A DNA stretch of 64,000 nucleotides from Halobacillus sp. Nhm2S1 (GTDB lineage: Bacteria; Bacillota; Bacilli; Bacillales; Halobacillaceae): positions 496,001 to 560,000 of the forward strand of contig NZ_JAIEZV010000001.1 in NCBI RefSeq assembly GCF_019599545.1, given 5' to 3'. Within the stretch, counting starts at the first letter, position 1, and each line of letters opens with the position of its first letter. Below are positions 46,069 to 55,109 of this stretch, piece by piece. The notes beneath the pieces were generated by a model. It saw only the letters and a program-made list of their open reading frames with translations, did not search any database and was not told the origin of the DNA. The position numbers and the translations under genes are program-made.

Positions 46069-46623
46069 ATGATCACAATGGACGATATTGTTCGTGAAGG
46101 TCACCCTGCTCTGCGTAAAGTGACAGAGGAAGTGCCTCTTCCCCCTTCTGAGGAAGATAAAAAAACGTTGGAAGAAATGATCCAATACTTGAAAAACAGC
46201 CAGGATGAACAAGTTTGTAACCGTTACGGCCTCCGTCCCGGTGTAGGCTTGGCTGCACCACAGATCAATGTGAATAAACGGATGTTAGCCGTTCATTTCA
46301 CTGATATGAAAGATAAGTTATACAGCTATGGCTTATTCAATCCTCGTATTGTCAGTCATTCTGTGGAAAAGACCTACCTTTCTACAGGAGAAGGATGCCT
46401 TTCCGTGGACCGTGAAGTGCCTGGTTATGTGCCACGCTATCGCCGTATCACAGTGAAAGCCACGGACCTTGAAGGAAATGATGTGAAGCTGCGCTTGAGG
46501 GATTATGCAGCGATTGTCTTTCAACATGAAATTGACCATCTCCATGGTGTTATGTTTTATGATCACATCGACCAGGAGAATCCTTTTAAGGAGCCTGACA
46601 ACGCTACACCAGCCGATCGATAA
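46069..46623 (+). CDS. def: Peptide deformylase
   Basis: A 184-residue type 2 peptide deformylase that removes the formyl group from nascent proteins. Motif [10 protein letters not shown], motif II EGCLSV (metal Cys) and motif III HEIDH (metal His and catalytic Glu) are complete. AAAGGATG precedes the ATG. Equivalent to defB of B. subtilis by position next to ykrA and ykyA. Confidence 0.97.
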   Translation: MITMDDIVREGHPALRKVTEEVPLPPSEEDKKTLEEMIQYLKNSQDEQVCNRYGLRPGVGLAAPQINVNKRMLAVHFTDMKDKLYSYGLFNPRIVSHSVEKTYLSTGEGCLSVDREVPGYVPRYRRITVKATDLEGNDVKLRLRDYAAIVFQHEIDHLHGVMFYDHIDQENPFKEPDNATPADR

Positions 46624-46626
46624 AAA

Positions 46627-46665
46627 CCAAAAGCTCCACCGTCCAAGGACGGTGGAGCTTTTTTA
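46627..46665 (+). terminator. terminator after def
   Basis: Stem AAAAGCTCCACCGTCC / GGACGGTGGAGCTTTT with T run. Confidence 0.9.
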
Positions 46666-46703
46666 AAATTCTTCCGGATTAGGTTCGGTTTGTTAAAGAA
46701 AGG

Positions 46704-47480
46704 TTACTTCAGCAAGCCTATTTCATAAATCGCATGAGAGAGGCCGTCTTCCCCTACATCTTTAGTTACAAAATCACTGACGGCTTTCGTTTCAGATACC
46801 GCATTTCCCATCGCGATCCCTGTTCCTACCTCACGGATCATTTCGATATCGTTCAACCCGTCACCAAAAGCGTAAGTATCCTCCATCTTGAGACCGGCTG
46901 CTTCGATCATCTTCTTGATTCCTTCCGCTTTTGATCCACCTTTAGGAAGTACATCACAGGAAACGGGGTGCCAACGGATGTAATCGAAGGATTCGTATGC
47001 ATCTCTATATTCTTCGATTTCATCCCCTTCACAAAACAGGAGGGACTGATAAATATTTCTTCCTTTGAAAAAGGAGGCGTCCGCACTAGGGTGATCAATA
47101 TACAGCGTTCCTAGACTTTCTTCGATATGATTGTGATCCGGTACAGAAGCTTTCATTTCTTCATGGTTCATGAAGACCATTGGATGGTCATTCTGCTCTG
47201 CGTGTTTATGAAGTCTTTCTAACTCAGGTTCAGATAGTGGATTTGTGTAAATTTCTTTTCCTTCAAAAACGACATATTGTCCGTTGAAACTGACAAAGGA
47301 ATCGATTCCAAGTTCCTCTCTCAACTTCTTGTACATGAAAGGAGCACGACCAGTTGCAATGGCGCAGTACACTCCTTCATCTTTTAATGCTTGAATCGCT
47401 GCTTTCGTTTTCTCTGGTAACTTTTTATCGTGATCCAGCAGTGTTCCATCGATATCAAAAAAAGCAATTTTCTTTGTCAT
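46704..47480 (-). CDS. ykrA: HAD-family (Cof-type) phosphatase YkrA
   Basis: A 258-residue Cof-type HAD hydrolase. Motif I FFDIDGTLLD (Asp9, Asp11), motif II FNGQ region, motif III Lys and motif IV FGDGLNDIEMI are all present, with a C2 cap between. Such enzymes act on small phosphorylated metabolites; specificity unknown. GAGGAGG precedes the ATG. Divergent from rpoY. Confidence 0.92.
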   Translation of the reverse strand: MTKKIAFFDIDGTLLDHDKKLPEKTKAAIQALKDEGVYCAIATGRAPFMYKKLREELGIDSFVSFNGQYVVFEGKEIYTNPLSEPELERLHKHAEQNDHPMVFMNHEEMKASVPDHNHIEESLGTLYIDHPSADASFFKGRNIYQSLLFCEGDEIEEYRDAYESFDYIRWHPVSCDVLPKGGSKAEGIKKMIEAAGLKMEDTYAFGDGLNDIEMIREVGTGIAMGNAVSETKAVSDFVTKDVGEDGLSHAIYEIGLLK

Positions 47481-47714
47481 CCTATTGTTCCTCCTCGGCG
47501 TCTTCAGTGCAATTTCGTTTATGTATCATAGCATACCCCACTCTTTGGCTATACTGTAGCATGAGTGGATAGGTTTGAGAAGAAAAACACACGATATATA
47601 CAAAATCTAATATGTAAATGTTTCATTCTTCCACAAACCGTATTATACTAGAGATAACAGGGATTGGGCGGTTTAACGTTTTTTTGTTTTCTTCTTCACA
47701 ATGAAAGGGGATAG

Positions 47715-47792
47715 ATGCACATGATGAAGCGTCTACGAAGGAAGCTTAGAAAACGTTGGAAAAATTTCATGAAACGAAAAACATACGCGTAA
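47715..47792 (+). CDS. Possible 25-residue basic peptide
   Basis: An ATG at 47715 four bases after AAAGGGG opens a short frame (MHMMKRLRRKLRKRWKNFMK...TYA) containing 14 Lys/Arg among 25 residues, stopping at 47792. The peptide would form a cationic amphipathic helix. A TATACT box lies about 70 bases upstream. Nothing else supports it, and no homologue comes to mind. The rest of 47481-47918 holds the ykrA and rpoY promoters only. Confidence 0.35.
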   Translation: MHMMKRLRRKLRKRWKNFMKRKTYA

Positions 47793-47918
47793 ACCATTGT
47801 TTTAGGGTGTACCGAGCACCCGCACATACCATTATCATTCCCATACAGGAAACAAACGTGCTATGATGATGACAGGACAAGAATGTGGAAATTATATCTA
47901 GTTAGGAGCGATAGAGTA

Positions 47919-48128
47919 ATGATATTTAAAGTACTTTATCAGGAACTTGCGAGCGAAGTTCCTGTCCGTGAACGTACAGACAGCATGTACGTGGAAGCGG
48001 AAACAGAAAGACAAGTTCGTGAAAAATTAAAAAATGAAGGATTCAATATTGAATATATTCAGGTGCTTGATGAGGATCACCTTGAGTATGAACAGCAATC
48101 CGAAGATTACAAAGTGGAGAATTTTTAA
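47919..48128 (+). CDS. rpoY: RNA polymerase epsilon subunit
   Basis: A 69-residue acidic protein [20 protein letters not shown]..., the RpoY/YkzG (UPF0356) family. It binds RNA polymerase as the epsilon subunit found only in Firmicutes, resembling phage Gp2. GGAG lies at normal distance before the ATG. Three bases separate it from rnjA, the conserved pair. Confidence 0.96.
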   Translation: MIFKVLYQELASEVPVRERTDSMYVEAETERQVREKLKNEGFNIEYIQVLDEDHLEYEQQSEDYKVENF

Positions 48129-48131
48129 CCG

Positions 48132-49802
48132 ATGAAATTCGTCAAAAATGACCAGACAGCCGTATTCGCCCTGGGCGGACTCGGTGAGATCGGTAAAAAT
48201 ACGTACGGAGTACAATTCCAAGACGAAATCATCCTCATTGACGCTGGTATCAAATTCCCGGAAGACGAGCTGCTCGGTATCGACTATGTTATTCCGGATT
48301 ATACGTACCTCGTCCAAAATCAAGACAAGATCAAAGGGCTGTTCATTACGCACGGTCACGAAGACCACATTGGTGGAATTCCTTACTTGTTGCGTGAAAT
48401 CAACATTCCAATTTATGCGGGCAAACTGGCGCTCGGCCTGATCCGCAATAAGTTGGATGAACACGGTCTCTTGCGGAATGCGAAACTGAATCCTATTCAG
48501 GAAGACGATGTCATCAAATTCCGTAAAACGTCCGTATCGTTCTTCCGTACGACGCACAGTATCCCTGATTCCTACGGTGTGGTAGTTAAAACTCCACCAG
48601 GAAACGTCGTACACACAGGGGACTTCAAATTCGACTTCACCCCTGTAGGAGAACCAGCTGATCTTGCTAAGATGGCTGAAATCGGTAAAGAAGGCGTGCT
48701 TGCCCTATTATCCGATAGTACCAATGCAGAAGTTCCTGGTTTTACTAAGTCCGAACGAATCGTAGGACAAAGTATCGATGACATCTTTTCGCGTATGGAT
48801 GATGGTCGATTAATCTTTGCAACCTTTGCATCAAACATCCACCGTCTTCAACAAGTGGTGGAATCTGCCGTTAAGAAAGGCCGTAAAGTGGCTGTTTTCG
48901 GACGAAGTATGGAATCTTCCATCCGAATCGGTCAGGAACTTGGATATATCCGTGCCCCTAAGGATACATTCATTGATGCCCAGCAGATCAACCGACTTCC
49001 AGCAAATGAAGTCGTGATCCTTTGTACAGGCTCACAAGGTGAACCAATGGCTGCCCTGTCACGTATCGCCAACGGAACTCACCGTCAAATTCAAATTCAA
49101 CCTGGCGACACCGTCGTGTTCTCTTCTTCCCCAATCCCTGGAAACACGATCAGTGTCAGCCGTACGATTAATAAACTCTACCGTGCCGGTGCTGATGTCA
49201 TCCACGGCCCATTGAATGACATCCACACATCCGGTCACGGTAGCCAGGAAGAAATGAAGCTGATGCTTCGTTTGATCCAACCGAAATTCTTTATGCCGAT
49301 TCACGGGGAATACCGTATGCTGAAGGAGCACACGAAGCTCAGTCACGATTGTGGCGTCGAGCCTGAGAACTGCTTCGTCATGGATAATGGTGACGTCCTT
49401 GCTCTTGGTAAAGAAGAAGCAAGTGTCGCAGGTAAAATCCCGTCCGGGTCTGTCTATGTCGACGGAAGCGGAATTGGTGACATCGGTAACATCGTCCTTC
49501 GTGATCGTAGAATTCTTTCTGAAGAAGGTCTTGTCATCGTAGTCGTCAGTATCAATATGAAAGAATTCAAGATCGCATCAGGTCCTGATATCATCTCGCG
49601 TGGATTCGTCTACATGAGAGAATCAGAAGACTTGATCAAAGAAGCACAGAATCTCGTCAGCTCCCATGTTGAAAAAGTGATGGAGCGTCGTACGACTCAA
49701 TGGTCTGAGATCAAAAATGAAATCACAGATACCATTGCTCCGTTCTTGTTTGAAAAGACGAAGCGTCGTCCGATGATCCTTCCAATCATTATGGAAGTGT
49801 GA
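48132..49802 (+). CDS. rnjA: Ribonuclease J1
   Basis: A 556-residue metallo-beta-lactamase/beta-CASP nuclease with both endo- and 5'-exonuclease activity. HGHEDHIGG carries the metal ligands; GDFKFDFTP, the beta-CASP motifs and HGEYRML follow; the C-terminal domain ends at 556, the usual length. It is a main mRNA decay enzyme, with RNase Y. The regulatory pair rpoY-rnjA is conserved across Bacilli. Confidence 0.98.
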   Translation: MKFVKNDQTAVFALGGLGEIGKNTYGVQFQDEIILIDAGIKFPEDELLGIDYVIPDYTYLVQNQDKIKGLFITHGHEDHIGGIPYLLREINIPIYAGKLALGLIRNKLDEHGLLRNAKLNPIQEDDVIKFRKTSVSFFRTTHSIPDSYGVVVKTPPGNVVHTGDFKFDFTPVGEPADLAKMAEIGKEGVLALLSDSTNAEVPGFTKSERIVGQSIDDIFSRMDDGRLIFATFASNIHRLQQVVESAVKKGRKVAVFGRSMESSIRIGQELGYIRAPKDTFIDAQQINRLPANEVVILCTGSQGEPMAALSRIANGTHRQIQIQPGDTVVFSSSPIPGNTISVSRTINKLYRAGADVIHGPLNDIHTSGHGSQEEMKLMLRLIQPKFFMPIHGEYRMLKEHTKLSHDCGVEPENCFVMDNGDVLALGKEEASVAGKIPSGSVYVDGSGIGDIGNIVLRDRRILSEEGLVIVVVSINMKEFKIASGPDIISRGFVYMRESEDLIKEAQNLVSSHVEKVMERRTTQWSEIKNEITDTIAPFLFEKTKRRPMILPIIMEV

Positions 49803-49806
49803 TCGT

Positions 49807-49846
49807 AAAAAAATCCCCGCTGGATTTCCAGCGGGGATTTCTTTTT
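49807..49846. terminator. bidirectional terminator rnjA / pyruvate oxidase
   Basis: Perfect stem AAATCCCCGCTGGA / TCCAGCGGGGATTT between convergent genes. Confidence 0.92.
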
Positions 49847-51566
49847 ATGTCAGTCGTTTCAATGCTTTTTTCATGTCCGGTAAGTCGAGGTTTCCGGATT
49901 CAAAAAATTCTTTGACGATATACTTGGAAAAGTTAACGGCTGACTGATAATCAATCTTCCCAGGGAGTGGCGCCTGGTCTTCAATGACGACATCAATCAG
50001 TACAGGTTTTTCGGAAACGAAGGCCTGCTTCATTTTTGTAGAGAGCTCTTCATAGGACTCCACTCGATAGCCTTCTCCCCCACAAGCTTCCGCAAACTTA
50101 GCGAAGTCCACTTCTCCCAAGTTTGTCGCATAATTCAAATGCCCCATCTGTTCTTGTTCGTACTTAATCATCCCGATTTTACTATTGTTCAGCACGATCA
50201 TCTTGATCGGCAGCTCATATTTAACGGCCGTCACAAAATCATGCATCACCATGGAGAATCCACCATCACCGGAAACTCCGATTACCTGTTTATTCGGATA
50301 CGCTTTTTTCGCAGCAATCGCTCCAGGAAGTCCACTTCCCATCGTTGCCAACCAGCCAGACAAAACGAACTTTTGGTTCACAAGATGCAGGAAGCGGGAA
50401 AGCCATACGGTCACGTTGCCTACGTCGCCAGAGATAATAGCCCCCGGTTCCATATGTTTTTCAAGTTCGTACATCACCTGAGGCGCATGTAATGGGTTCT
50501 CTGTGGATCTTTTCTCCTCTTGAAGAGCGATTCTCCAGTCATTCATTTTTTCCTGGTAATACTCGAGATACTCTCTCTTTTCAACAGGAGCCGTAAGCTT
50601 GGCAAGAGCAGCGAGCGTTTCTTTACTGTCCCCAGCAAGTCCGACTTCAATGGGATAGTACTTCCCGAGGTTTTCAGGCTTATTGTCGATTTGAATGGCT
50701 GCAACATCATCAGGCAGGAAATCACGGTATGGAAACTGTGTGCCTACGAGAATCAACAGGTCCGTTTCCTTCATGGCATGGTAAGCCGGCTTTGTACCGA
50801 TTTGACCATGCTGTCCGAGGCAGTAGGGATGATTATCAGGAATCACTCCTTTTGCAAGCAGACTTAAAATAATGGGAGCTTTAATCGACTCGGCAAAATC
50901 GATCAGTTCATTCGGGGCATTTCTCGTTCCCTGCCCTGCCAAAATGATCGGTTTTTCTGCTTTTTCAATAAGTTGCCTTGCTTCGTTTAATTGTTTTTGT
51001 GAAGGGAAAATTTCTGGTCTATAATAATCTCCGGAAGTGAGGCGGACCTCATCTGTCTGCTTGGCCGCAAATAAATCATCAGGGACAATCAGGACAGATA
51101 CACCTTTATGTGCGTAGGCTTCTTTAATAGCCTGGTCAAGCAGGTCTGGGAGCTGTGCTTCCGTCTCTGCCCGGCGGTTGAATACCGCGACATCATCGAA
51201 CATTCTCTCCAGGTTGATTTCCTGGAATGCCCCTGTCCCTACTTCTTCACTATGCACTTGTCCAACAATCGCAAGAACAGGCGCGCTGTCCGCTTTGGCA
51301 TCATAAAGGCCGTTAAGTAAGTGAACCGCTCCAGGTCCAGCGATAGCGGCTGTAACTCCGATCTTCCCTGTCAATTTAGCATAAGCAGCTGCTGACAAGG
51401 CTCCGGTTTCCTCGTGGCGGACTTGGACGAATTCAATTTCATCCTGCCTTTTCCTTAAATCATCGATTAGCTCGTTGATGGAATCTCCCGGCATACCATA
51501 TATATGATCGACACCCCAATTAATGAGTTGTTGCGTCATGACTTCACCTGTTCGTTTATTGAACAT
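49845..51566 (-). CDS. Pyruvate oxidase-like thiamine-diphosphate enzyme (YdaP/PoxB type)
   Basis: A 573-residue ThDP enzyme with the N-terminal domain (GVDHIYGMPGDSINELIDDL, catalytic Glu in RHEETGA), central FAD/DHS-like domain and C-terminal ThDP-binding motif GDGGFSMVMHDFVTAVKYELPIKMIVLNN. The closest type is B. subtilis YdaP / E. coli PoxB, which turn pyruvate into acetate (quinone-linked) rather than acetolactate synthase. ATG at 51566 is chosen with AAAGGATG six bases upstream. Substrate remains an inference. Confidence 0.87.
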   Translation of the reverse strand: MFNKRTGEVMTQQLINWGVDHIYGMPGDSINELIDDLRKRQDEIEFVQVRHEETGALSAAAYAKLTGKIGVTAAIAGPGAVHLLNGLYDAKADSAPVLAIVGQVHSEEVGTGAFQEINLERMFDDVAVFNRRAETEAQLPDLLDQAIKEAYAHKGVSVLIVPDDLFAAKQTDEVRLTSGDYYRPEIFPSQKQLNEARQLIEKAEKPIILAGQGTRNAPNELIDFAESIKAPIILSLLAKGVIPDNHPYCLGQHGQIGTKPAYHAMKETDLLILVGTQFPYRDFLPDDVAAIQIDNKPENLGKYYPIEVGLAGDSKETLAALAKLTAPVEKREYLEYYQEKMNDWRIALQEEKRSTENPLHAPQVMYELEKHMEPGAIISGDVGNVTVWLSRFLHLVNQKFVLSGWLATMGSGLPGAIAAKKAYPNKQVIGVSGDGGFSMVMHDFVTAVKYELPIKMIVLNNSKIGMIKYEQEQMGHLNYATNLGEVDFAKFAEACGGEGYRVESYEELSTKMKQAFVSEKPVLIDVVIEDQAPLPGKIDYQSAVNFSKYIVKEFFESGNLDLPDMKKALKRLT

Positions 51567-51724
51567 CCAAATCATCCTTTCAAGCTCCATATTATCTTCT
51601 ATAACCTTTCTTATTTCCTTTTCCCGCTTTTCTTAAACAAAAAGATGGATGAGCAAACCTAATCATCCATGTGCTGCCTATCAGTCTTATCGTTTCTCAT
51701 TTTCGATCTATTTACTGATAAAAT

Positions 51725-51761
51725 AAAAAAAGCGCTGCGAATAATCATTCGCAGCGCTTTC
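51725..51761 (-). terminator. terminator after the coiled-coil gene
   Basis: Stem AAAGCGCTGCGAAT / ATTCGCAGCGCTTT with an A/T flank, just beyond the stop codon at 51766. Confidence 0.9.
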
Positions 51762-51765
51762 TGAA

Positions 51766-53148
51766 CTACTTTTTATTCTCTTTGTCTTCCAGTTCAAGTA
51801 TTTCATTTCCCAGCTGATCAATTTTCTCCTCCAGAGACTTCATAAACAGAATTTTCGAATCCAGTTCTTCTTCGTATTCAAAAGTCTGACCAAGGATCTT
51901 TTTCATTTGCTCATCTAAAAAGGTTATCATATCTTCGGAAGCATCCCCTGTTTCATTTGAAAAAGCATGCAAGTATTTTTGATTGAGTTTCACCAGTTTT
52001 TCATTCTCAGCCTTCCATTGATGCAAAGACTGTTCTTTTTGCTCCAGTTCAGAGCGGGCGGCAGATAATTTCTTTTCTAACTGCCCTTTCGTCCGCTCCC
52101 ATTCTTCCTCTTTCTTCTTCCATTGCTGACATTCCTTTTCGTAAACCTGATTGTTCGTCTCGAACTGCTCTTTTTCTTTTTTTAATTGTTGAAGCAATTG
52201 GTCATTTACTTTTTGCTGACCCATTAATTTGTCTTTTTCCTGCTTCAATTTTTGAATCGAGTCTTGTAAAGTCGGCAATTTCTGCTCAAACGCTTTACTC
52301 GTGGCACTTCGTTTTTCAAGCTCATTTTTTAAATGTCGAATCGTGGCCTGCTGTTCGGACTTTTCTTCTAAAGAATTCTTTAACCTGCTTGCCTGCGATT
52401 CATTTTTAGCAAGGAGTTTATTGAATTTTCTATCCTTATCTTCATAGGCAGCTTTCAGTTTTGTATACTCTTCTTTCTCTTTCTCCTGTTTATTCATCAA
52501 TTCAGCATAGGTTTCTTCTGCCTGATGTAAGGATTTTTTGTACGTATCCATTTGTTTGTCTCTTTCCACTTGTTGAGACTCTAACCCCTGGACCTTTCCA
52601 TTTAATTCTTCTTTTTCTTGAAGGATCATTTCCATGCTTTCTTTCAACGATTGGTTTTCTCCGGATAGATCAGCCAAGCGTGCCGCATGTGCAGATGCTT
52701 TTTCTTCATACTCCTGGATGGATTTTTTCCACTCTATTTTTATCTCATCCAGTTCTTTTTCTTTCTTATGGAGCCGATACTCGACTTGAGTGATCTCTTT
52801 TTTAGATGAGGAAAGGTGTTGGGAAATCTCCGAGAAATTTTTTTGATACCGTTCCGCTTTTTCCCTCCACACAGCCGCTTCCTCTTGTAACGCTTCTTGA
52901 CGCTTCTGGCTATTGGACAATTGGGATTCTATTCCTTGAATCCTGCGATGGGCTTCTTCTGTGGCTACGCCTTTTTCTTTAATCAGTTCTTCATTCTCCT
53001 GCAAGAGTTCAGCATTTTCTTTTTTTAATTTACTTAAAAGAGCATAATGGTAGTTTTCCTGATAATCCTTGACTTTCTCTTTGTATTTGGCGAGTTCTGA
53101 CTTAAAATGAATGATTTTCTGTTGAAGAACGATTGTGTCTTTTTCCAT
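51766..53148 (-). CDS. Long coiled-coil protein of unknown function, possible spore-surface or cytoskeletal component
   Basis: A 460-residue protein that is almost entirely heptad-patterned coiled coil, rich in Glu, Lys and Gln, without Cys, signal peptide or membrane helix. Only about the last 45 residues break from the Lys/Glu heptads. ATG at 53148 follows GGGAGGA by six bases; the frame extends nine codons further 5'. It is the third gene of a minus-strand group with the 91- and 182-residue proteins. I do not recognise a family; coiled-coil proteins of this kind occur in spore coats, but also as SMC-like fragments. Confidence 0.6.
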   Translation of the reverse strand: MEKDTIVLQQKIIHFKSELAKYKEKVKDYQENYHYALLSKLKKENAELLQENEELIKEKGVATEEAHRRIQGIESQLSNSQKRQEALQEEAAVWREKAERYQKNFSEISQHLSSSKKEITQVEYRLHKKEKELDEIKIEWKKSIQEYEEKASAHAARLADLSGENQSLKESMEMILQEKEELNGKVQGLESQQVERDKQMDTYKKSLHQAEETYAELMNKQEKEKEEYTKLKAAYEDKDRKFNKLLAKNESQASRLKNSLEEKSEQQATIRHLKNELEKRSATSKAFEQKLPTLQDSIQKLKQEKDKLMGQQKVNDQLLQQLKKEKEQFETNNQVYEKECQQWKKKEEEWERTKGQLEKKLSAARSELEQKEQSLHQWKAENEKLVKLNQKYLHAFSNETGDASEDMITFLDEQMKKILGQTFEYEEELDSKILFMKSLEEKIDQLGNEILELEDKENKK

Positions 53149-53175
53149 TTTCATTCCTCCCATCAACAAATCCAC

Positions 53176-53451
53176 TTACTCCTCCAACAAATCAAGAATG
53201 TCCTTGAGCTTTTTTTCTTGTTCTTCCATAAGGGACTCCCATTTTTCATTGTCTAGAGGAGCGGAAGCCACAGGTTTATTCCAGGAGTGTCCTTGATGGA
53301 ACATCATCATTATAAATAGCATATGAATGGTCTCCCCATCCAAAAACATGAAACTCTTGCCTGTATCGCCTTCCTTTACTTCTCCCAATTTACGAACCAT
53401 CCATTGTTTTAGATACTTTTTCATTAAAATTTGGAGTTCCAGGTCATCCAC
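53176..53451 (-). CDS. Small hypothetical protein linked to the spore-surface-like group
   Basis: A 91-residue protein, mostly helical, with a hydrophobic middle (ETIHMLFIMMMFHQGHSW) and an acidic C-terminus (EEQEKKLKDILDLLEE). GTG start at 53451 overlaps the 3' region of the upstream 182-residue gene, so translation is likely coupled. No family recognised. Confidence 0.55.
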   Translation of the reverse strand: MDDLELQILMKKYLKQWMVRKLGEVKEGDTGKSFMFLDGETIHMLFIMMMFHQGHSWNKPVASAPLDNEKWESLMEEQEKKLKDILDLLEE

Positions 53452-53452
53452 C

Positions 53453-54001
53453 TCAGCCTTCCCCCTCCCTCACATTCGTTCCACTAACATGAATTTGATT
53501 CAAAGAAGGGATGCCATTTTCAAATCCATCCCCATACGTAAAACCTTTCATGCTCTCTGTATAATTCTCTTGAGGTGACCATTTCATTTGGAAATTATTA
53601 AACGATAAGAGGTTGCCAGGCTCTATCTGATTCACCTCTATTGGCTTCAACCAAAACTCTTCTTTATCGGATTTTTCATTCATCCTTTCCCAGGCTCCCG
53701 GCATGCGCATTTTCATGGTTGAGTCCTTGTAAACATATTTTCCGGAAAACCGAAGGATGGAAGCTTCTTTAAGCTTCAGACAGATGTAGGGGTTACGGAA
53801 GGGTTCCATTTGATGATTATAGATATGAAAACTTCCAATAAGCATGCTTTCTTGAGCTGGGTCGTGGGAAAAATGAATAGAATATGTAAAATAACAGTAC
53901 GTGGATCGAGCCTGGTGTTTTTTTAGTGCTTGAATCTTCGCTTTAATGGATTGAAGATACTGGTCATTCTTTCTCTTCCATTGTGAAATGTTGTCCTCCA
54001 C
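53453..54001 (-). CDS. Hypothetical protein, beta-rich, first gene of the 54-51.8 kb minus-strand group
   Basis: A 182-residue protein with an N-terminal helical stretch (QWKRKNDQYLQSIKAKIQALKKHQ) followed by what looks like a beta-sandwich (CYFTYSIHFSHDPAQESMLIGSFHIYN, LKLKEASILRFSGKYV). GTG at 54001, eight bases after GAGGAGG, is preferred to the GTG three codons earlier, which overlaps that ribosome site. Function unknown. A clear terminator separates it from the Cys-rich gene, so its promoter must lie within 54002-54082 or transcription reads through. Confidence 0.55.
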   Translation of the reverse strand: MEDNISQWKRKNDQYLQSIKAKIQALKKHQARSTYCYFTYSIHFSHDPAQESMLIGSFHIYNHQMEPFRNPYICLKLKEASILRFSGKYVYKDSTMKMRMPGAWERMNEKSDKEEFWLKPIEVNQIEPGNLLSFNNFQMKWSPQENYTESMKGFTYGDGFENGIPSLNQIHVSGTNVREGEG

Positions 54002-54081
54002 ATTGACCACCTCCTCTAGTCTCCATGACTTCCTATTAATGGAGGACCCGCCGTTTGAGGGTTCACCATTTTTTGCAAAAA

Positions 54082-54111
54082 TAAAAAGAGAGGATCAGAT
54101 CCTCTCTTTTA
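54082..54111 (-). terminator. terminator after the Cys-rich gene
   Basis: Stem AAAAGAGAGGATC / GATCCTCTCTTTT with T run on the minus strand, close to the stop at 54127. Confidence 0.85.
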
Positions 54112-54126
54112 ATCTATGCTTAATAT

Positions 54127-54798
54127 TTAAGCATCATCACCATTGTCGCCATCAACATTTGGGAACAATACAGGGCATTGTGGTGGAATTGTAGGAGTCG
54201 GGCAAGGCGGGATAGGAAGAATATCACGCGGTTGGCAGAACTCTGCTACGATTTCAAGTGTGACATCGTATGTGGACTGAATGCTTTGGCATAGACGTAC
54301 AGTCACATCAACATCAAGCTCGTCGACTTCTGTTCCATTTTCTACACAGGAAGCTGTGCAAACGAAGCAGCTCAAGTCCGTGTAATCCACATCAATGTCT
54401 GTTCCTTCTGGTGCGCAAAGAAGGACCTGCTCACAGCGCGTGAATGTAGCGCTTCCAACCTCAACGGTTCCTCCACCTAATTCAGGTGTAAGTTCAACAG
54501 AAATGGTCACTTCAAAGTTTTTACGGATGTTGACAAGCTGCAAAGTCAGCAACGTACCATCGACAACAAGTTCCTGATCGACTCGGCCAAGAACCTCGAC
54601 ATCCACAGGCTCCACTTCACATGTTACTGAATCGATGACGATATCGTCACATGTCAACTGAGCCCCATCTGGACCGACTGGTAGTTCAAGTCCATCAACA
54701 CTCAAATCGAAAGTCGCTTCATTGATAATCCAATCATAAACTTTTTCTGTGTTGATACATAGGAGCTCCTGGCCCCCAGTAAGATTTTTTGCTTGCAT
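54127..54798 (-). CDS. Cys-rich acidic protein, candidate spore coat/exosporium component
   Basis: A 223-residue protein with 12 cysteines, very acidic, made of beta-prone repeats (for example VDVEVLGRVDQELVVDGTLL, FEVTISVELTPELGGG, LDVDVTVRLCQS), and a Pro-rich tail PIPPCPTPTIPPQCP. No signal peptide, so the cysteines would be exposed only after mother-cell lysis, as in coat proteins. I do not recognise a family. ATG at 54798 lies ten bases after GGAGGTG. A close match to a sigma-K promoter lies 40-70 bases upstream, which points to late mother-cell expression. Confidence 0.65.
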   Translation of the reverse strand: MQAKNLTGGQELLCINTEKVYDWIINEATFDLSVDGLELPVGPDGAQLTCDDIVIDSVTCEVEPVDVEVLGRVDQELVVDGTLLTLQLVNIRKNFEVTISVELTPELGGGTVEVGSATFTRCEQVLLCAPEGTDIDVDYTDLSCFVCTASCVENGTEVDELDVDVTVRLCQSIQSTYDVTLEIVAEFCQPRDILPIPPCPTPTIPPQCPVLFPNVDGDNGDDA

Positions 54799-54838
54799 GA
54801 TATGCAAACACCTCCGAATAAGATTTTTCTTTCATTCG

Positions 54839-54868
54839 TAGCATATGAACAGATGTACCGATGGGTCT
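54839..54868 (-). promoter_or_regulatory. sigma-K-like promoter of the Cys-rich gene
   Basis: On the minus strand GACC (54864-54867) is followed after 16 bases by CATATGCTA (54839-54847), an exact match to the sigma-K consensus (mACm, 16 bases, CATANNNTA). The distance to the ribosome site is about 25 bases. Confidence 0.65.
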
Positions 54869-54973
54869 AGTGCAAATGCTGATATTTCGTACGTTTTAGC
54901 ATTTTGTGCGAACACCTATAGTAGATTCATGAACATGGATGGCTGAGACTGTCCTTATAAAAAGAAAAATCTA

Positions 54974-55001
54974 AAATAATCCTTTTTTCAAGGCATACAA
55001 T
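54974..55001 (+). promoter_or_regulatory. sigma-E-like promoter before the 340-residue gene
   Basis: CATACAAT at 54994-55001 matches the sigma-E -10 consensus exactly; AAATAAT at 54974-54980 is a partial -35 with 13-base spacing. A second possible site of sigma-K type (AC, 16 bases, AATAGTATA) is near 55056-55084. The 54799-55109 gap holds these two divergent promoters. Confidence 0.45.
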
Positions 55002-55109
55002 GATTAGTACACGAATACAATTGAGGAATTTACGAAATAACCGGCACATATGTCACGTATTGGAAACACAAAAATAGTATATTAATGTGCTTGAAAAGGG
55101 TGATGAGTG

